NCBI RefSeq assembly: GCF_000312385.1
Contig: NZ_HE997627.1
Span: 5,911 to 69,910 of the forward strand
Direction: 5' to 3'
Length of the DNA stretch: 64,000 nucleotides
From: Tsukamurella sp. 1534
Lineage (GTDB): Bacteria > Actinomycetota > Actinomycetes > Mycobacteriales > Mycobacteriaceae
A program made the translations under genes and the position numbers. Numbering within the stretch: the stretch's first letter is position 1; each line of letters opens with the position of its first letter. Below, piece after piece: positions 21,454-29,694 of the stretch. The notes under the pieces were generated by a model. It ran no database searches. It saw only the letters and a program-made list of their open reading frames with translations, and was not told where the DNA came from.

Positions 21454-22569
21454 TCAGGGAGTCGACGGTGATGGGGCGGCGGGGCGGGCCTCGGTGGCCG
21501 TGCCGGGCTTCGCGGCGGCGGCGCGGTTCGGCGGCACATCGGCACCCTGCGGGAGGGCCGCGCCGATGGCGGGGTAATCGACGGACAGGCGAAGGTTGAG
21601 CACCGGGCCGTTCGGGGTGTTCGGCATGGCGCGCCGCACGTTGTCGAGCAGCTGCGACAACTGCACGCCCACGCCGCGGGCGCTGCCGTCCGGGAACGCC
21701 CCGAGGATCGGCTTCAGCAGGCTCACGCCCACCGGGGTCAGGGTCTTCAGGCTCGCGAGCGCCTCGGGGGTGAGGATCGCCTGCAGGCCCGCGAGCAGGC
21801 CGGTGCTCTCGTCGTTGATGCCGTGCTGCATCTCGATCGTCTTCTTCGAATCCCCGTTGTGCAGCGGCGGGAAGTAGGCCGCGCTGCCGACCGCCGGGAT
21901 CATCTGCGCGACGGAGGAATCGGCCGCGTCGAGCGTCCGGGCGATGATGGGGAACGTCTTCGCGGTGGAGACGCGCTGCGTGTCCTTCACGGCCTGCGTC
22001 ACGCTACCGAGCGTGGTCAGCAGCGGCAGCATCGCCTTCGACGACGCGTCCACGTTCATCAGGATCCGGCTCATGTGCGGACGCAGCGCGTCGTCGTTGA
22101 CGTCGCCGATGGTGGCGATCATGTTCGCCACCGTGCTGTCCGCGATGGGCTTCGAGGGGCTGAGCTCGGCACCGTCGACCAGCGAGCCGCCCCCGTCGTG
22201 CGGGGTGAGGATGACCTCGGAGACGCCGAACAGGTTCCCGGCCGCGAAATCGGCCTGCACGTTGTTCGTGAGCGAACGCCCCTGCGGGCCGTCGAGGGTG
22301 AGGCGCACGCCCTGCACCCCGTGCGCGAGGCGGCTCAGTCCGGTCACCGTGCCCACCTTGATGCCCTGGATGCGCACCGCCGAACCCTCGGTCACGCCCG
22401 CGGCGACGGACGGCGTGCGGAGCGTGAGGGAGAACTCGTCACGCGGGCGGTAGGTGTTGTAGCCCCACACCGCCACGGCGATCAGCGCGACCACGACCAC
22501 CAAGGCGACACCTCGACGGCGCAGCTGAGCCGGCGTCGGGTTGAAACCGGGAACGGGGGCGAGGTCCAC
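21454..22569 (-). CDS. Stand-alone Mce-family (MlaD-domain) protein
   Basis: 371 residues. A short cytoplasmic tail and one membrane segment (about 22-40) precede the MlaD domain (about 47-125: LRTPSVAAGVTEGSAVRIQGIKVG and VQADFAAGNLFGVSEVIL). Then comes a helical region and a Pro/Ala/Thr-rich tail. Mce proteins form periplasmic tunnels for lipid uptake and usually occur as six genes beside yrbE permeases. This one stands alone, behind the mannosyltransferase and siderophore-interacting genes with a 32-base gap. GTG start. Confidence 0.8.
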   Translation of the reverse strand: MDLAPVPGFNPTPAQLRRRGVALVVVVALIAVAVWGYNTYRPRDEFSLTLRTPSVAAGVTEGSAVRIQGIKVGTVTGLSRLAHGVQGVRLTLDGPQGRSLTNNVQADFAAGNLFGVSEVILTPHDGGGSLVDGAELSPSKPIADSTVANMIATIGDVNDDALRPHMSRILMNVDASSKAMLPLLTTLGSVTQAVKDTQRVSTAKTFPIIARTLDAADSSVAQMIPAVGSAAYFPPLHNGDSKKTIEMQHGINDESTGLLAGLQAILTPEALASLKTLTPVGVSLLKPILGAFPDGSARGVGVQLSQLLDNVRRAMPNTPNGPVLNLRLSVDYPAIGAALPQGADVPPNRAAAAKPGTATEARPAAPSPSTP

Positions 22570-22601
22570 GAATAGACAAATTATCCGCAGGTGTCTGAAA
22601 T

Positions 22602-23846
22602 CTATGCAGTGAGAGCCGCTTTTGTGTCCACTGTCACCGGCGGCGAATCATTGTGACCGCGAACACGATACGCGGAGAATGCGCCCGTCACGAGGGTCGC
22701 GAACGTGAAGAGGACGTAGCCGTTGCCCAGGATCTGCTGCCACCACGACCAGGCCAGTTCCCGGTCCTCCTCGTGCGGTGGCCACCACTGCGGACCGAGG
22801 TAGAACAGCGCCGCGCCGAACGCCAGCGCGGCCACGAATCCGCGGCCGCGGCGCCCGTCCGCCACCGCGACCGCGCCGATCGCGATGGCCGGTGCCGCCC
22901 ACACCCAGTGGTGGGTCCACGAGACCGGGGACACCAGGAGCACGGCCGCCGCGTTCACCACCACCGCCGCGCAGACGCGATCGTCGGCCAGCAGCCGTCG
23001 CATCCACATCGCGGCCAGGGCGACGGCCACGAGCGACAGCACGATCCAGACGGCCGTGCCGGCGCTCTCACCGAGCCCCAGGCGATACGCGAGGCCCTTG
23101 AGCGACTGGTTGCCCGCGTAGCTCGGCGTCCCGATCCGCCCGGTCTCCGCGAGCGTGCGGAACCAGTACTGGTACGAGTCCTCGGGCATCACGACCCACG
23201 CGACGGCCACGGAACCGGCGGTCGAGGCGGCCGCGGTGGCGAGGCCGCGCCAATCCCGGCGCAGCAGGAAGAACAACAGGAACCCCGCCGGCGTCAGCTT
23301 GATCGAGACCGCGATCCCGATCAGCAGGCCCCGGGGCCAGCGGGGGTGGCGCACCAGGGTGTCGACGGCGACGGCAGCCATTAGCAGCGCGTTGACCTGG
23401 CCGAAGTCGAGCGTCTCCCGCACCGGCTCCAGGAACTGCGCCGCCGCGACGCCCGCCACGACCAGGGTTAACCGGGTTCCGCGGTCCGTCGCGGGGCGAA
23501 GCCGCGCCAGCACCAGCCACAGCGTGAGCCCGACGGCGGCCAGCGTCAGGGAGAACATGGTGGCGTCGGCGGCCCACTTCGGTATCATCGCGAGCGGCGC
23601 GAACACGATCGCCGCCAGCGGGGGATAGGTGAACGGCAGGTGGATGTCGCCGACCGGCGGCATGGCGCCGTAGAGGCGGCCGCCGTCGAGCCATTGCCGC
23701 GCCCCGACGCGGTAGACGCCCAGATCGAGGAAGTCGTGCCAGATGCTCAGCGCGAAGCCGAGGTAGGTCGCCGCCGCCAGCAGCGCCACCGCTGCCACGA
23801 TCCGACGACGGGACGACGACGGGGGCGGTGGCAGCGGGCTCGGCAC
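22602..23846 (-). CDS. GT87-type polyprenyl-mannose-dependent mannosyltransferase
   Basis: 414 residues with 9-11 membrane segments. The first large loop has DLGVYRVGARQWLDGGRLYG followed by LPFTYPPLAAIVFAPLA, the pattern of actinobacterial alpha-1,2-mannosyltransferases (PimE/Rv2181 group, GT-C fold) that use polyprenyl-phosphate mannose to extend PIM, LM and LAM. The Asp near residue 37 is the likely catalytic residue in the family. GTG start, 14 bases after the stop of the upstream siderophore-interacting gene. Which glycolipid is modified cannot be told. Confidence 0.75.
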   Translation of the reverse strand: MPSPLPPPPSSSRRRIVAAVALLAAATYLGFALSIWHDFLDLGVYRVGARQWLDGGRLYGAMPPVGDIHLPFTYPPLAAIVFAPLAMIPKWAADATMFSLTLAAVGLTLWLVLARLRPATDRGTRLTLVVAGVAAAQFLEPVRETLDFGQVNALLMAAVAVDTLVRHPRWPRGLLIGIAVSIKLTPAGFLLFFLLRRDWRGLATAAASTAGSVAVAWVVMPEDSYQYWFRTLAETGRIGTPSYAGNQSLKGLAYRLGLGESAGTAVWIVLSLVAVALAAMWMRRLLADDRVCAAVVVNAAAVLLVSPVSWTHHWVWAAPAIAIGAVAVADGRRGRGFVAALAFGAALFYLGPQWWPPHEEDRELAWSWWQQILGNGYVLFTFATLVTGAFSAYRVRGHNDSPPVTVDTKAALTA

Positions 23847-23860
23847 TGCAAAAGATTAGC

Positions 23861-24634
23861 TCAGTCGATCTGACCGATCGGTTGACGCTTCTCGGCCTGG
23901 AACGCGTCCTCGGCCCGGCCACGGGCCCAGTACCCCGAGATGGAGATGCGATCGCGGGGCACCTCCAGCGCCTTGAGCACCTTCCTGATGGCCTTGATCG
24001 ATTCGCGCTCGCCGTGCGCGAAGACGTGGGCGCCCGCCCGGTCCTCGGGCCAGCCCGCCGCCTCGACGGAACGGGCGAGGAACCCGGCGTCGGCGGTGTC
24101 GGGGTTCACGAGCCACCGCACGTCCACGCCCGACGGTGCCGTGAGGTCGAGCCGGTCGCCCTCGCTCTCCACCTCGAGGAGCGCGACGCCGCGCGCGTCC
24201 GCGGGCAGCGACTCCAGCGCCGCGGCGATCGCGGGCACGGCGGAGAGGTCGCCCGCGAACAAGTGCCAGCGTGCCTCGGCGTCGGGGGAGTACGCCCCGC
24301 CGGGGCCCATCAGGGTGATGCGGTCGCCGGGCTGTGCGCGCTGTGCCCACGGCCCCGCCAGGCCTTCGTCGCCGTGCACCACGAAATCGATCGCGATGCG
24401 CTGTGACGCGCGGTCGAATTCCCGCACGGTATAGGTCCGGGTGGCGTCGCCGAAGCGCAGTTTCACATAGCTGTCGGTACTCGGCAGTGCCGGCAGCGAG
24501 GGATCGCCGAACCCGGCGAGCGACTCTCCCTCGGCGGTCACGCGCACCAGATGCGTTCCCACGCGCCGGGTTTCGACGACGGTGACGTCGTACTCCGGGC
24601 GGGGGCGACGGGCGGGTGCGGGGGTCTCGGTCAC
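23861..24634 (-). CDS. Siderophore-interacting FAD protein (ViuB/SIP family)
   Basis: 257 residues. The FAD-binding barrel (about 10-125) contains RTYTVREFD and IDFVVHGDEGLAGPWAQRAQPGD. The C-terminal SIP domain has FAGDLSAVPAIAAALESLP and ISISGYWARGRAEDAF. Family members reduce ferric siderophores in the cytoplasm using NAD(P)H. The GTG start has an AGGAG ribosome site. An IdeR/DtxR-type box 51 bases upstream supports iron control. First gene of a leftward set with the GT87 and Mce genes. Confidence 0.88.
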   Translation of the reverse strand: MTETPAPARRPRPEYDVTVVETRRVGTHLVRVTAEGESLAGFGDPSLPALPSTDSYVKLRFGDATRTYTVREFDRASQRIAIDFVVHGDEGLAGPWAQRAQPGDRITLMGPGGAYSPDAEARWHLFAGDLSAVPAIAAALESLPADARGVALLEVESEGDRLDLTAPSGVDVRWLVNPDTADAGFLARSVEAAGWPEDRAGAHVFAHGERESIKAIRKVLKALEVPRDRISISGYWARGRAEDAFQAEKRQPIGQID

Positions 24635-24684
24635 GATGGATCACTCCTGAAATTCGGTTACAGAACAATCGTACAGATCCCTGA

Positions 24685-24698
24685 TTAGGGTTGCCTAA
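24685..24698. promoter_or_regulatory. IdeR/DtxR-type iron box
   Basis: TTAGG-GTTG-CCTAA matches the repeated half of the 19-bp iron box consensus (TTAGG, four bases, CCTAA). It lies between the divergent siderophore-interacting gene and the DUF2252 gene, 51 bases from the former's GTG. Iron-loaded IdeR/DtxR binding here would repress the leftward genes. The match is seen; the regulation is inferred. Confidence 0.7.
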
Positions 24699-24764
24699 AT
24701 CGCAGTTCTGCACCGGTCTCCCTCAAACCGGGCCGGAAGTCCCAGCCGGGTTTAGCATCCCTTC

Positions 24765-26138
24765 ATGACTGCAAGCACACGGAGTGGAAAAGACCTCCGC
24801 AAAAAGGTTCCTCGGTCCTCGCATGCGGAGTTCTCGGCCGACGGCCGCGACGTCGTGGAGATCATCCGGGAGCAGAACGCCTCGCGGATCCAGGAACTCG
24901 TCCCCGTGCGCATGTCCCGGATGCTGCACTCGCCCTTCTCGTTCTACCGCGGCGGCGCGGCGTTCATGGCGCACGATCTGGCCACCGCGAGCCCGAACAT
25001 CGGTGCGCACGTCATGAGTTGCGGCGACGCCCACATCGCGAACTTCGGGTTCTTCGCCTCTCCGGAGCGCCGGCAGCTGTTCGACGTCAACGACTTCGAC
25101 GAGGCCGGATTCGCGCCGTGGGAGTGGGACGTCAAGCGGATGGCCACGTCCGTGGTGATCGCCGCGCGGGACAACGGCTACACCGATGAGCAGGGGCAGG
25201 ACGCGGCCGCCGCCGCGGTCGCCGGCTACCGGCAGACCCTCCGCGACCTCATGGACCGGAGCGCCATCGAGCGCTACTACCTGTCCGTCGACATCGATGC
25301 CCTCACCGCCGCCGCGTCCGACGACCAGCCACTGCAGGCGCTCATCGAGAAGACCGCCAAGCAGGCCCGCAAGCGCACCTCGGCCCGCGTGGTGGAGAAG
25401 ATCACCGCCACCAGCGCCGACGGTGAGCTGACCATCGTGCCCGACCCGCCCACCCTGATCCCCGCGAGGCCCGAGCTGATCCGCGACTTCGAGGGCGCCT
25501 TCGAGTTGTACATCGCCTCGCTCCGGGCCGACGCAGCAGCGCTGATGTCCCAGTTCACCGTTCTCGATTGGGCGCTGCGCGTCGTCGGCGTCGGTAGCGT
25601 GGGCACCCGCTGCTTCATCGTGCTGCTCGGCCGTGACGACGGCGACGGCGGCACCGAGACCCTGTTCCTCCAGGTCAAGGAGGCGTCGGAGTCGGTGCTC
25701 GCCACGCACGGGAACCTCGGCCCGTCGCTCCTGCCGCCCCGCTCTCCGTCGACCGGCGTCCAGGCCTGGCGCGTCGTCGCCGGGCAGCAGACCATGCAGG
25801 CCCAGTCGGACCCCTTCCTCGGCTACGTGCCCACGTCGCACGGCAAGGATTTCTACTGGCGTCAGTTCCGGGACATGAAGGGCTCGGTGGCCACCGAGAT
25901 GCTCACGCTGGACCAGTTCCAGCGGTACGGCGTCGCCTGTGCCGCGGTACTCGCGCGGGCGCACTCGCAGTCACCGCTCGCGGACGTCGCCGCCTCGTAC
26001 ATGGGCAAGGGATCGGGGTTCGACGAGGCGGTCTCGGCGTTCGCGGTCGCCTACGCCGATCAGAACGAGAAGGATTTCGCCGCAGCACATGCCGCGGTCA
26101 AGCGTGGCACGCTGCCGTGCGCCGAGGACGGGGTCTAG
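24765..26138 (+). CDS. DUF2252 family protein
   Basis: 457 residues, the usual length. Conserved blocks seen are FYRGGAAFMAHDL (about 62-74), SCGDAHIANFGFF (about 85-97), FDVNDFDEA (about 105-113) and PWEWDVKRMATSV. The pattern (GD-x-H-x-x-N and D-x-N-D-F-D) recalls protein-kinase-like phosphotransferases, but no activity is established that I know of. Divergent from the siderophore-interacting gene across the iron box, so it might share iron control. Confidence 0.85.
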   Translation: MTASTRSGKDLRKKVPRSSHAEFSADGRDVVEIIREQNASRIQELVPVRMSRMLHSPFSFYRGGAAFMAHDLATASPNIGAHVMSCGDAHIANFGFFASPERRQLFDVNDFDEAGFAPWEWDVKRMATSVVIAARDNGYTDEQGQDAAAAAVAGYRQTLRDLMDRSAIERYYLSVDIDALTAAASDDQPLQALIEKTAKQARKRTSARVVEKITATSADGELTIVPDPPTLIPARPELIRDFEGAFELYIASLRADAAALMSQFTVLDWALRVVGVGSVGTRCFIVLLGRDDGDGGTETLFLQVKEASESVLATHGNLGPSLLPPRSPSTGVQAWRVVAGQQTMQAQSDPFLGYVPTSHGKDFYWRQFRDMKGSVATEMLTLDQFQRYGVACAAVLARAHSQSPLADVAASYMGKGSGFDEAVSAFAVAYADQNEKDFAAAHAAVKRGTLPCAEDGV

Positions 26139-26206
26139 AAGTCTTAGCGGGACCTTGACGGCCACGGCCTTCCCCCGCGACCGGACGGCGGCGTAGACCG
26201 GTAGGC

Positions 26207-26650
26207 GTGACTCTGACGGAGATACTTCCCTCACTCGCCCGCGCGGGCGTCGCCCGCTCCTTCGACACCGCGATCTGGCCGGAGGGCACGGTCATGGATG
26301 GGGACGAGGTCCTGATAGCGGGCATCCCGGCCGGGACGCTCGTCGGTCGCGCACCGTCGGGCCGTCCCGTGGTCGTCACCCGGGTCGCCCGGCTGGTGCG
26401 CTCGGGTCCCGTGGTGCTGTGCGACGTGGACGGGCCGATCCCGGCGCACTGCACCCTGCGCGACGTGGCCTGGCCCGGGGCGCGCCTGGCGGGCGCCCGG
26501 ATGCGGCAGCTGCTGGTGCGCGGGGCCGACGGTGCGCGGCTGGCCGCCCGCGTCGAGGTGCCCGCCGACGTACCGCTCGACGCGATCGTCGCGCTGGCGC
26601 TCGGCACCCATCACGCACGCCTCGAGCAGCGGACCCGCGCCGCGTCCTGA
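26207..26650 (+). CDS. Hypothetical protein
   Basis: 147 residues from GTG 26207. It is probably beta-rich, with repeated Gly-Arg-Val patterns (about 30-115), no signal peptide or membrane segment, and a C-terminal helix (VPLDAIVALALGTHHARLEQR). Codon use matches the neighbours. I do not recognise a family. It precedes the tyrosine phosphatase by 22 bases and may be co-transcribed with it. Confidence 0.55.
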   Translation: MTLTEILPSLARAGVARSFDTAIWPEGTVMDGDEVLIAGIPAGTLVGRAPSGRPVVVTRVARLVRSGPVVLCDVDGPIPAHCTLRDVAWPGARLAGARMRQLLVRGADGARLAARVEVPADVPLDAIVALALGTHHARLEQRTRAAS

Positions 26651-26672
26651 CGCCCCGATTAAGCTGCCCCTC

Positions 26673-27407
26673 GTGGACAACTTCCGCGATGTGGCGGGCC
26701 GGGACGGATATCCGGCGGACGGTGGACGGATGCGGCAGGGGGTGCTGTTCCGCTCCAACGCGCTCGACGCCGAGTCGATCGACGCGGACAGACTCACGGC
26801 CCTGGGGCTCGCGGGGATCTACGACCTGCGGATGACCGCGGAGGTCACCCCGAAGCCCGACGTGATCCCCGACGGCGCGCTGTATCGGCGGTTCAACGTG
26901 ATCGGCGACGAACTGGAGCTCGGCGCGCTCGATCCCAAGGCGCTCAAGGACGCCGCCGGAGCGCGCGACCTGCTCATCGACGTCTATCGGATGTTCGTGA
27001 CCGAGGAGAACGCCCGGGCGCAGTTCGGTGGCCTGGTGCGGGTGATCGCCGCCGGCGACGGGCCGCACGTGTTCCACTGCAGCGCGGGCAAGGACCGCAC
27101 CGGCTGGGCCGCGGCCGTGGTCCAGCGCCTGGTCGGGGTCTCCGCCGAGGACGTCCTCGCCGACTACCTCCTCACCAACGAGTACTCGGCCGGGACCATC
27201 GCCAGGATCGCGGCCGGCGCGGCGAAGGAGCGCGGCCCCGAGATCGGGGAGGCCGCGCGCGTACTGGCCGGGGTCTTCCCCGAGGCCCTGCAGGCCGCGT
27301 TCGACGAGGCCGACACCCGCTACGGGGGATTCGAGGGCTACGTCCGGAACGGACTGGGCCTCGACGCGGCGACCGTCGACACGCTCAGGAGCAGGCTGAT
27401 CGCGTAG
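26673..27407 (+). CDS. Protein tyrosine phosphatase, PtpB-like family
   Basis: 244 residues. It starts DNFRDVAGRDG and carries the P-loop HCSAGKDRTGWAAA (Cys and Arg about residues 133-139), the Cys-x5-Arg signature. The fold family includes M. tuberculosis PtpB, lipid/protein phosphatases that act on phosphotyrosine or phosphoinositides. No signal peptide. GTG 26673 is chosen because it precedes NFRD as in the family. Confidence 0.85.
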   Translation: MDNFRDVAGRDGYPADGGRMRQGVLFRSNALDAESIDADRLTALGLAGIYDLRMTAEVTPKPDVIPDGALYRRFNVIGDELELGALDPKALKDAAGARDLLIDVYRMFVTEENARAQFGGLVRVIAAGDGPHVFHCSAGKDRTGWAAAVVQRLVGVSAEDVLADYLLTNEYSAGTIARIAAGAAKERGPEIGEAARVLAGVFPEALQAAFDEADTRYGGFEGYVRNGLGLDAATVDTLRSRLIA

Positions 27408-27486
27408 CGGAAATCCGCTCGCGGCCGGGTGCGGCGCGGTGCTAGCGTTGCCACCGATCGTGATCGACCAGCAGGAGGTGAGCACC

Positions 27487-27546
27487 GTGAACGCAGTATC
27501 CGTACCGGGTGCTCCCGAGCAGGCCACGATCCTGCGGCCGAGGTAG
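27487..27546 (+). CDS. Possible 19-codon leader peptide
   Basis: A GTG-started frame of 19 codons ending in TAG at 27544-27546, with AGGAGG eight bases upstream, which is the best ribosome site of this area. It ends 47 bases before the patatin-like gene. No stretch of one amino acid that would suggest classic attenuation. Could be a leader peptide or chance. Confidence 0.35.
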   Translation: MNAVSVPGAPEQATILRPR

Positions 27547-27593
27547 TCGCATCGGGGAGCGCCGCGCAGCGCAATCCTCGAAAGGCCGTCTCC

Positions 27594-28529
27594 ATGAACA
27601 TCTCTCCCTTCTCCACCCCCGTGCACGACGACGGGGACCACTCCCACGAGCTCGCCGTGGTGCTCGCCGGCGCGGGATCGGCCGGCAACGCCTGGCAGAT
27701 CGGCCTGGTGGCGGGTCTCGCGGACGCCGGGATCGACCTCACCCGCGCCGGCCTGTTCGTCGGCACCTCCGCCGGTTCGACCGTGGCCGCCCAGATCACC
27801 AGCGGCGTACCGTCGGGCGACATGTGCGCGGCGATCCTCGCCGAACGGCACCCGACACCCACCGGCGACCGCCCGTCGCCGACGACAGCGACCCGCGACT
27901 ACCTGGACTGGTCGAACCGGCTCATCGCCGATTCGGCCGACCCCGTGGACATGCGGCGCAGGATCGGTGCCGCGGCGCTCGACCCGGGCACCTCCGGCGG
28001 CGTGCACCGTGCCCGCTGGCGCGAGGTGGCCGCGTCCCGGCTGCCTCGTCACGAGTGGCCCGCGCAGCGTGTCCTCATCGCCGCAGTCGACGCGGAAAGC
28101 GGTGCGCCGGTGGCCTTCTCCCGCCACAGCGGTGTCGACCTGGTGGACGCGGTCGCGGCCAGTACGAGCCACGGATTCGGCCCCTTGCCGCCGTACCGGA
28201 TCGGCGAGCGGCACTATCTCAGCGGCGGGTACCGGCGGAACGAGAACGCCGATCTCGCGCGCGGGTACGGCCGGGTCGTGGTGTTGGCACCGTTCGGCGG
28301 CCGCACGCGCACCCCGTCGTCGTGGGGGATGGACCTGGCCGCGCAGATCGGGGAGCTCCGTGCCGGCGGAAGTCGCGTGGAGACCGTGGTGCCGGCCGCG
28401 GCGGCGGGCGACGTGTTCGGCGTGAACGCGATGGACCCCTCCGTGCGTCCCGGCGCGGCCCGCGGCGGCTACGAGCAGGGGAGGGGGCTCGCCGATCAGT
28501 TGGCAGGGGTCTGGGACGGGCTCGGCTAA
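27594..28529 (+). CDS. Patatin-like phospholipase family protein lacking the usual catalytic Asp
   Basis: 311 residues from ATG 27594 (AAAGG upstream). The oxyanion motif GAGSAGNAWQIG (about 25-36) and nucleophile motif GTSAGS (about 58-63) are intact. The place where the DGG catalytic Asp should be reads YLSGGYRRNENADLA (about residue 207), so Ser replaces Asp. Related proteins act as serine lipid acyl hydrolases through a Ser-Asp dyad. This one may be inactive or use another residue. The stop overlaps the convergent secreted-protein gene by 4 bases. Confidence 0.75.
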   Translation: MNISPFSTPVHDDGDHSHELAVVLAGAGSAGNAWQIGLVAGLADAGIDLTRAGLFVGTSAGSTVAAQITSGVPSGDMCAAILAERHPTPTGDRPSPTTATRDYLDWSNRLIADSADPVDMRRRIGAAALDPGTSGGVHRARWREVAASRLPRHEWPAQRVLIAAVDAESGAPVAFSRHSGVDLVDAVAASTSHGFGPLPPYRIGERHYLSGGYRRNENADLARGYGRVVVLAPFGGRTRTPSSWGMDLAAQIGELRAGGSRVETVVPAAAAGDVFGVNAMDPSVRPGAARGGYEQGRGLADQLAGVWDGLG

Positions 28530-28984
28530 CGCGCCGCGGGGCCGCGTGTCGCGAACCGGCCGCCGGCCTGCGTGAACCCGGCGCGGTCGACCGAGCATTC
28601 GATGCCACCGTCGCGGATCGCGGTGCAGGAGGCGCCGTTCACGGAGATCCGGGCCCCCTCGGGCAGCGGGCGGCCGTGGACGCGCCCGCCGCGGCGCTCG
28701 ATGTAGCGCCAGCCGCGCTCGGTGACCTCGATCGCGTTCGGGCGGACGCCGCGCTTGTTCACCGTGATGCGAGTCCCCGCCGGCGGGGACACGTCGCAGC
28801 GCACCGTGGTCGGGTTGTCGGAGATGCGGCACTGCCGGTCGGCGGCGTCGTAGCGGTACTGGAACGCGTAGTCGCCGCCCTCGGCCCGGTACCGGTCGGC
28901 GTCCACGGCGGGATCCGCCTCCGCGGGGTTCGCGGCGAGCACACAACCCACTGCCACCGCGATCACCACCAGTGCACGCTTCAT
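28526..28984 (-). CDS. Small secreted protein of unknown function
   Basis: 152 residues. A signal peptide (about 1-23, MKRALVVIAVAVGCVLA then AEA) precedes a mature part with four Cys residues (two pairs, about 52/64 and 119/127), which could form disulfides outside the membrane. It also has RYRAEGGDYAFQYRYDAADRQC. I do not recognise the family. ATG 28984 is preferred over longer starts because it gives a clean signal peptide. Confidence 0.6.
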   Translation of the reverse strand: MKRALVVIAVAVGCVLAANPAEADPAVDADRYRAEGGDYAFQYRYDAADRQCRISDNPTTVRCDVSPPAGTRITVNKRGVRPNAIEVTERGWRYIERRGGRVHGRPLPEGARISVNGASCTAIRDGGIECSVDRAGFTQAGGRFATRGPAAR

Positions 28985-29089
28985 GCGCGCAACTGTAGCG
29001 CGGGATCGCACTGCGCCGCGCGTCTTATTACGCGAGAGGTGTGCTTGCAAACCGCGCGAACACGGTGCTCACGGGTGTTTACTCGACTC

Positions 29090-29413
29090 GTGAGCGGCGT
29101 GGTGGAAGTGACTGTGCGGGCGCACTGGATCAACGGGTGGTTCCTCGAGTCGCTCGCCCGCCCGGCGGTCGAGATCGACGGGGTGGAGCACCCCGCCGTC
29201 TGGGGCGCGCCCTGCCGGGTCGAAGTCGAGTCGGGCGCGCGCAGAGTCGCCGCAGGCGCGCGTTACCGCGGCACGTCGACGCGATTGCTGGGGCGCGCCC
29301 CGAGGCTCGTCGCCGTCGGCGACGGGGAGACGGTGCGGCTGCACGCCCGGAACGGCCTCCTCAACTCGGACCCGTTCAAGCTCGCTCCCGAACGCACGCC
29401 GAAGAACCCCTGA
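29090..29413 (+). CDS. Hypothetical small protein
   Basis: About 107 residues from GTG 29090, with several further in-frame GTG codons at 29099-29114. Beta-rich, with an aromatic HWINGWFLE near the start and regular alternating hydrophobics, as in a small beta-sandwich. No signal peptide. A strong palindromic terminator directly follows, which supports expression. Family unknown. Confidence 0.5.
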   Translation: MSGVVEVTVRAHWINGWFLESLARPAVEIDGVEHPAVWGAPCRVEVESGARRVAAGARYRGTSTRLLGRAPRLVAVGDGETVRLHARNGLLNSDPFKLAPERTPKNP

Positions 29414-29418
29414 AACGC

Positions 29419-29448
29419 CGAAAACCACCTGGTACCAGGTGGTTTTCG
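29419..29448. terminator. Perfect 30-bp palindromic terminator
   Basis: Bases 29419-29433 are the exact reverse complement of 29434-29448, centred on GGTACC, with an A-run on the left arm and a T-run on the right. It can end transcription from both sides: the hypothetical gene on the plus strand and tRNA-Pro on the minus strand. Confidence 0.8.
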
Positions 29449-29452
29449 AGTG

Positions 29453-29526
29453 TCGGGCTGACAGGATTTGAACCTGCGACCACCTGACCCCCAGTCAGGT
29501 GCGCTACCAAGCTGCGCCACAGCCCG
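29453..29526 (-). tRNA. tRNA-Pro (anticodon GGG)
   Basis: On the minus strand a cloverleaf folds: acceptor CGGGCTG with CAGCCCG plus discriminator A, D arm, anticodon stem CCTGA/TCAGG around loop CTGGGGG (anticodon GGG), and T arm GCAGG-TTCAAAT-CCTGT. It reads CCC and CCU proline codons. The CCA end is not encoded. 74 bases. Confidence 0.93.
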
Positions 29527-29694
29527 CTTGCGCCGCTCGCGCGGTGCTGTACGAGACTACCCCACCCGATCCGGCGCGGAGAAATCGCCTGCTGGGCCCG
29601 TCGTGTCGACCCATCCGTGCCTGTCGGTGTCGACGGTGCGCGGCCCGAGCGCCGGAATCTTCGCGGTGCACGGCGGGTTGTGCGGAGGGTGAGT

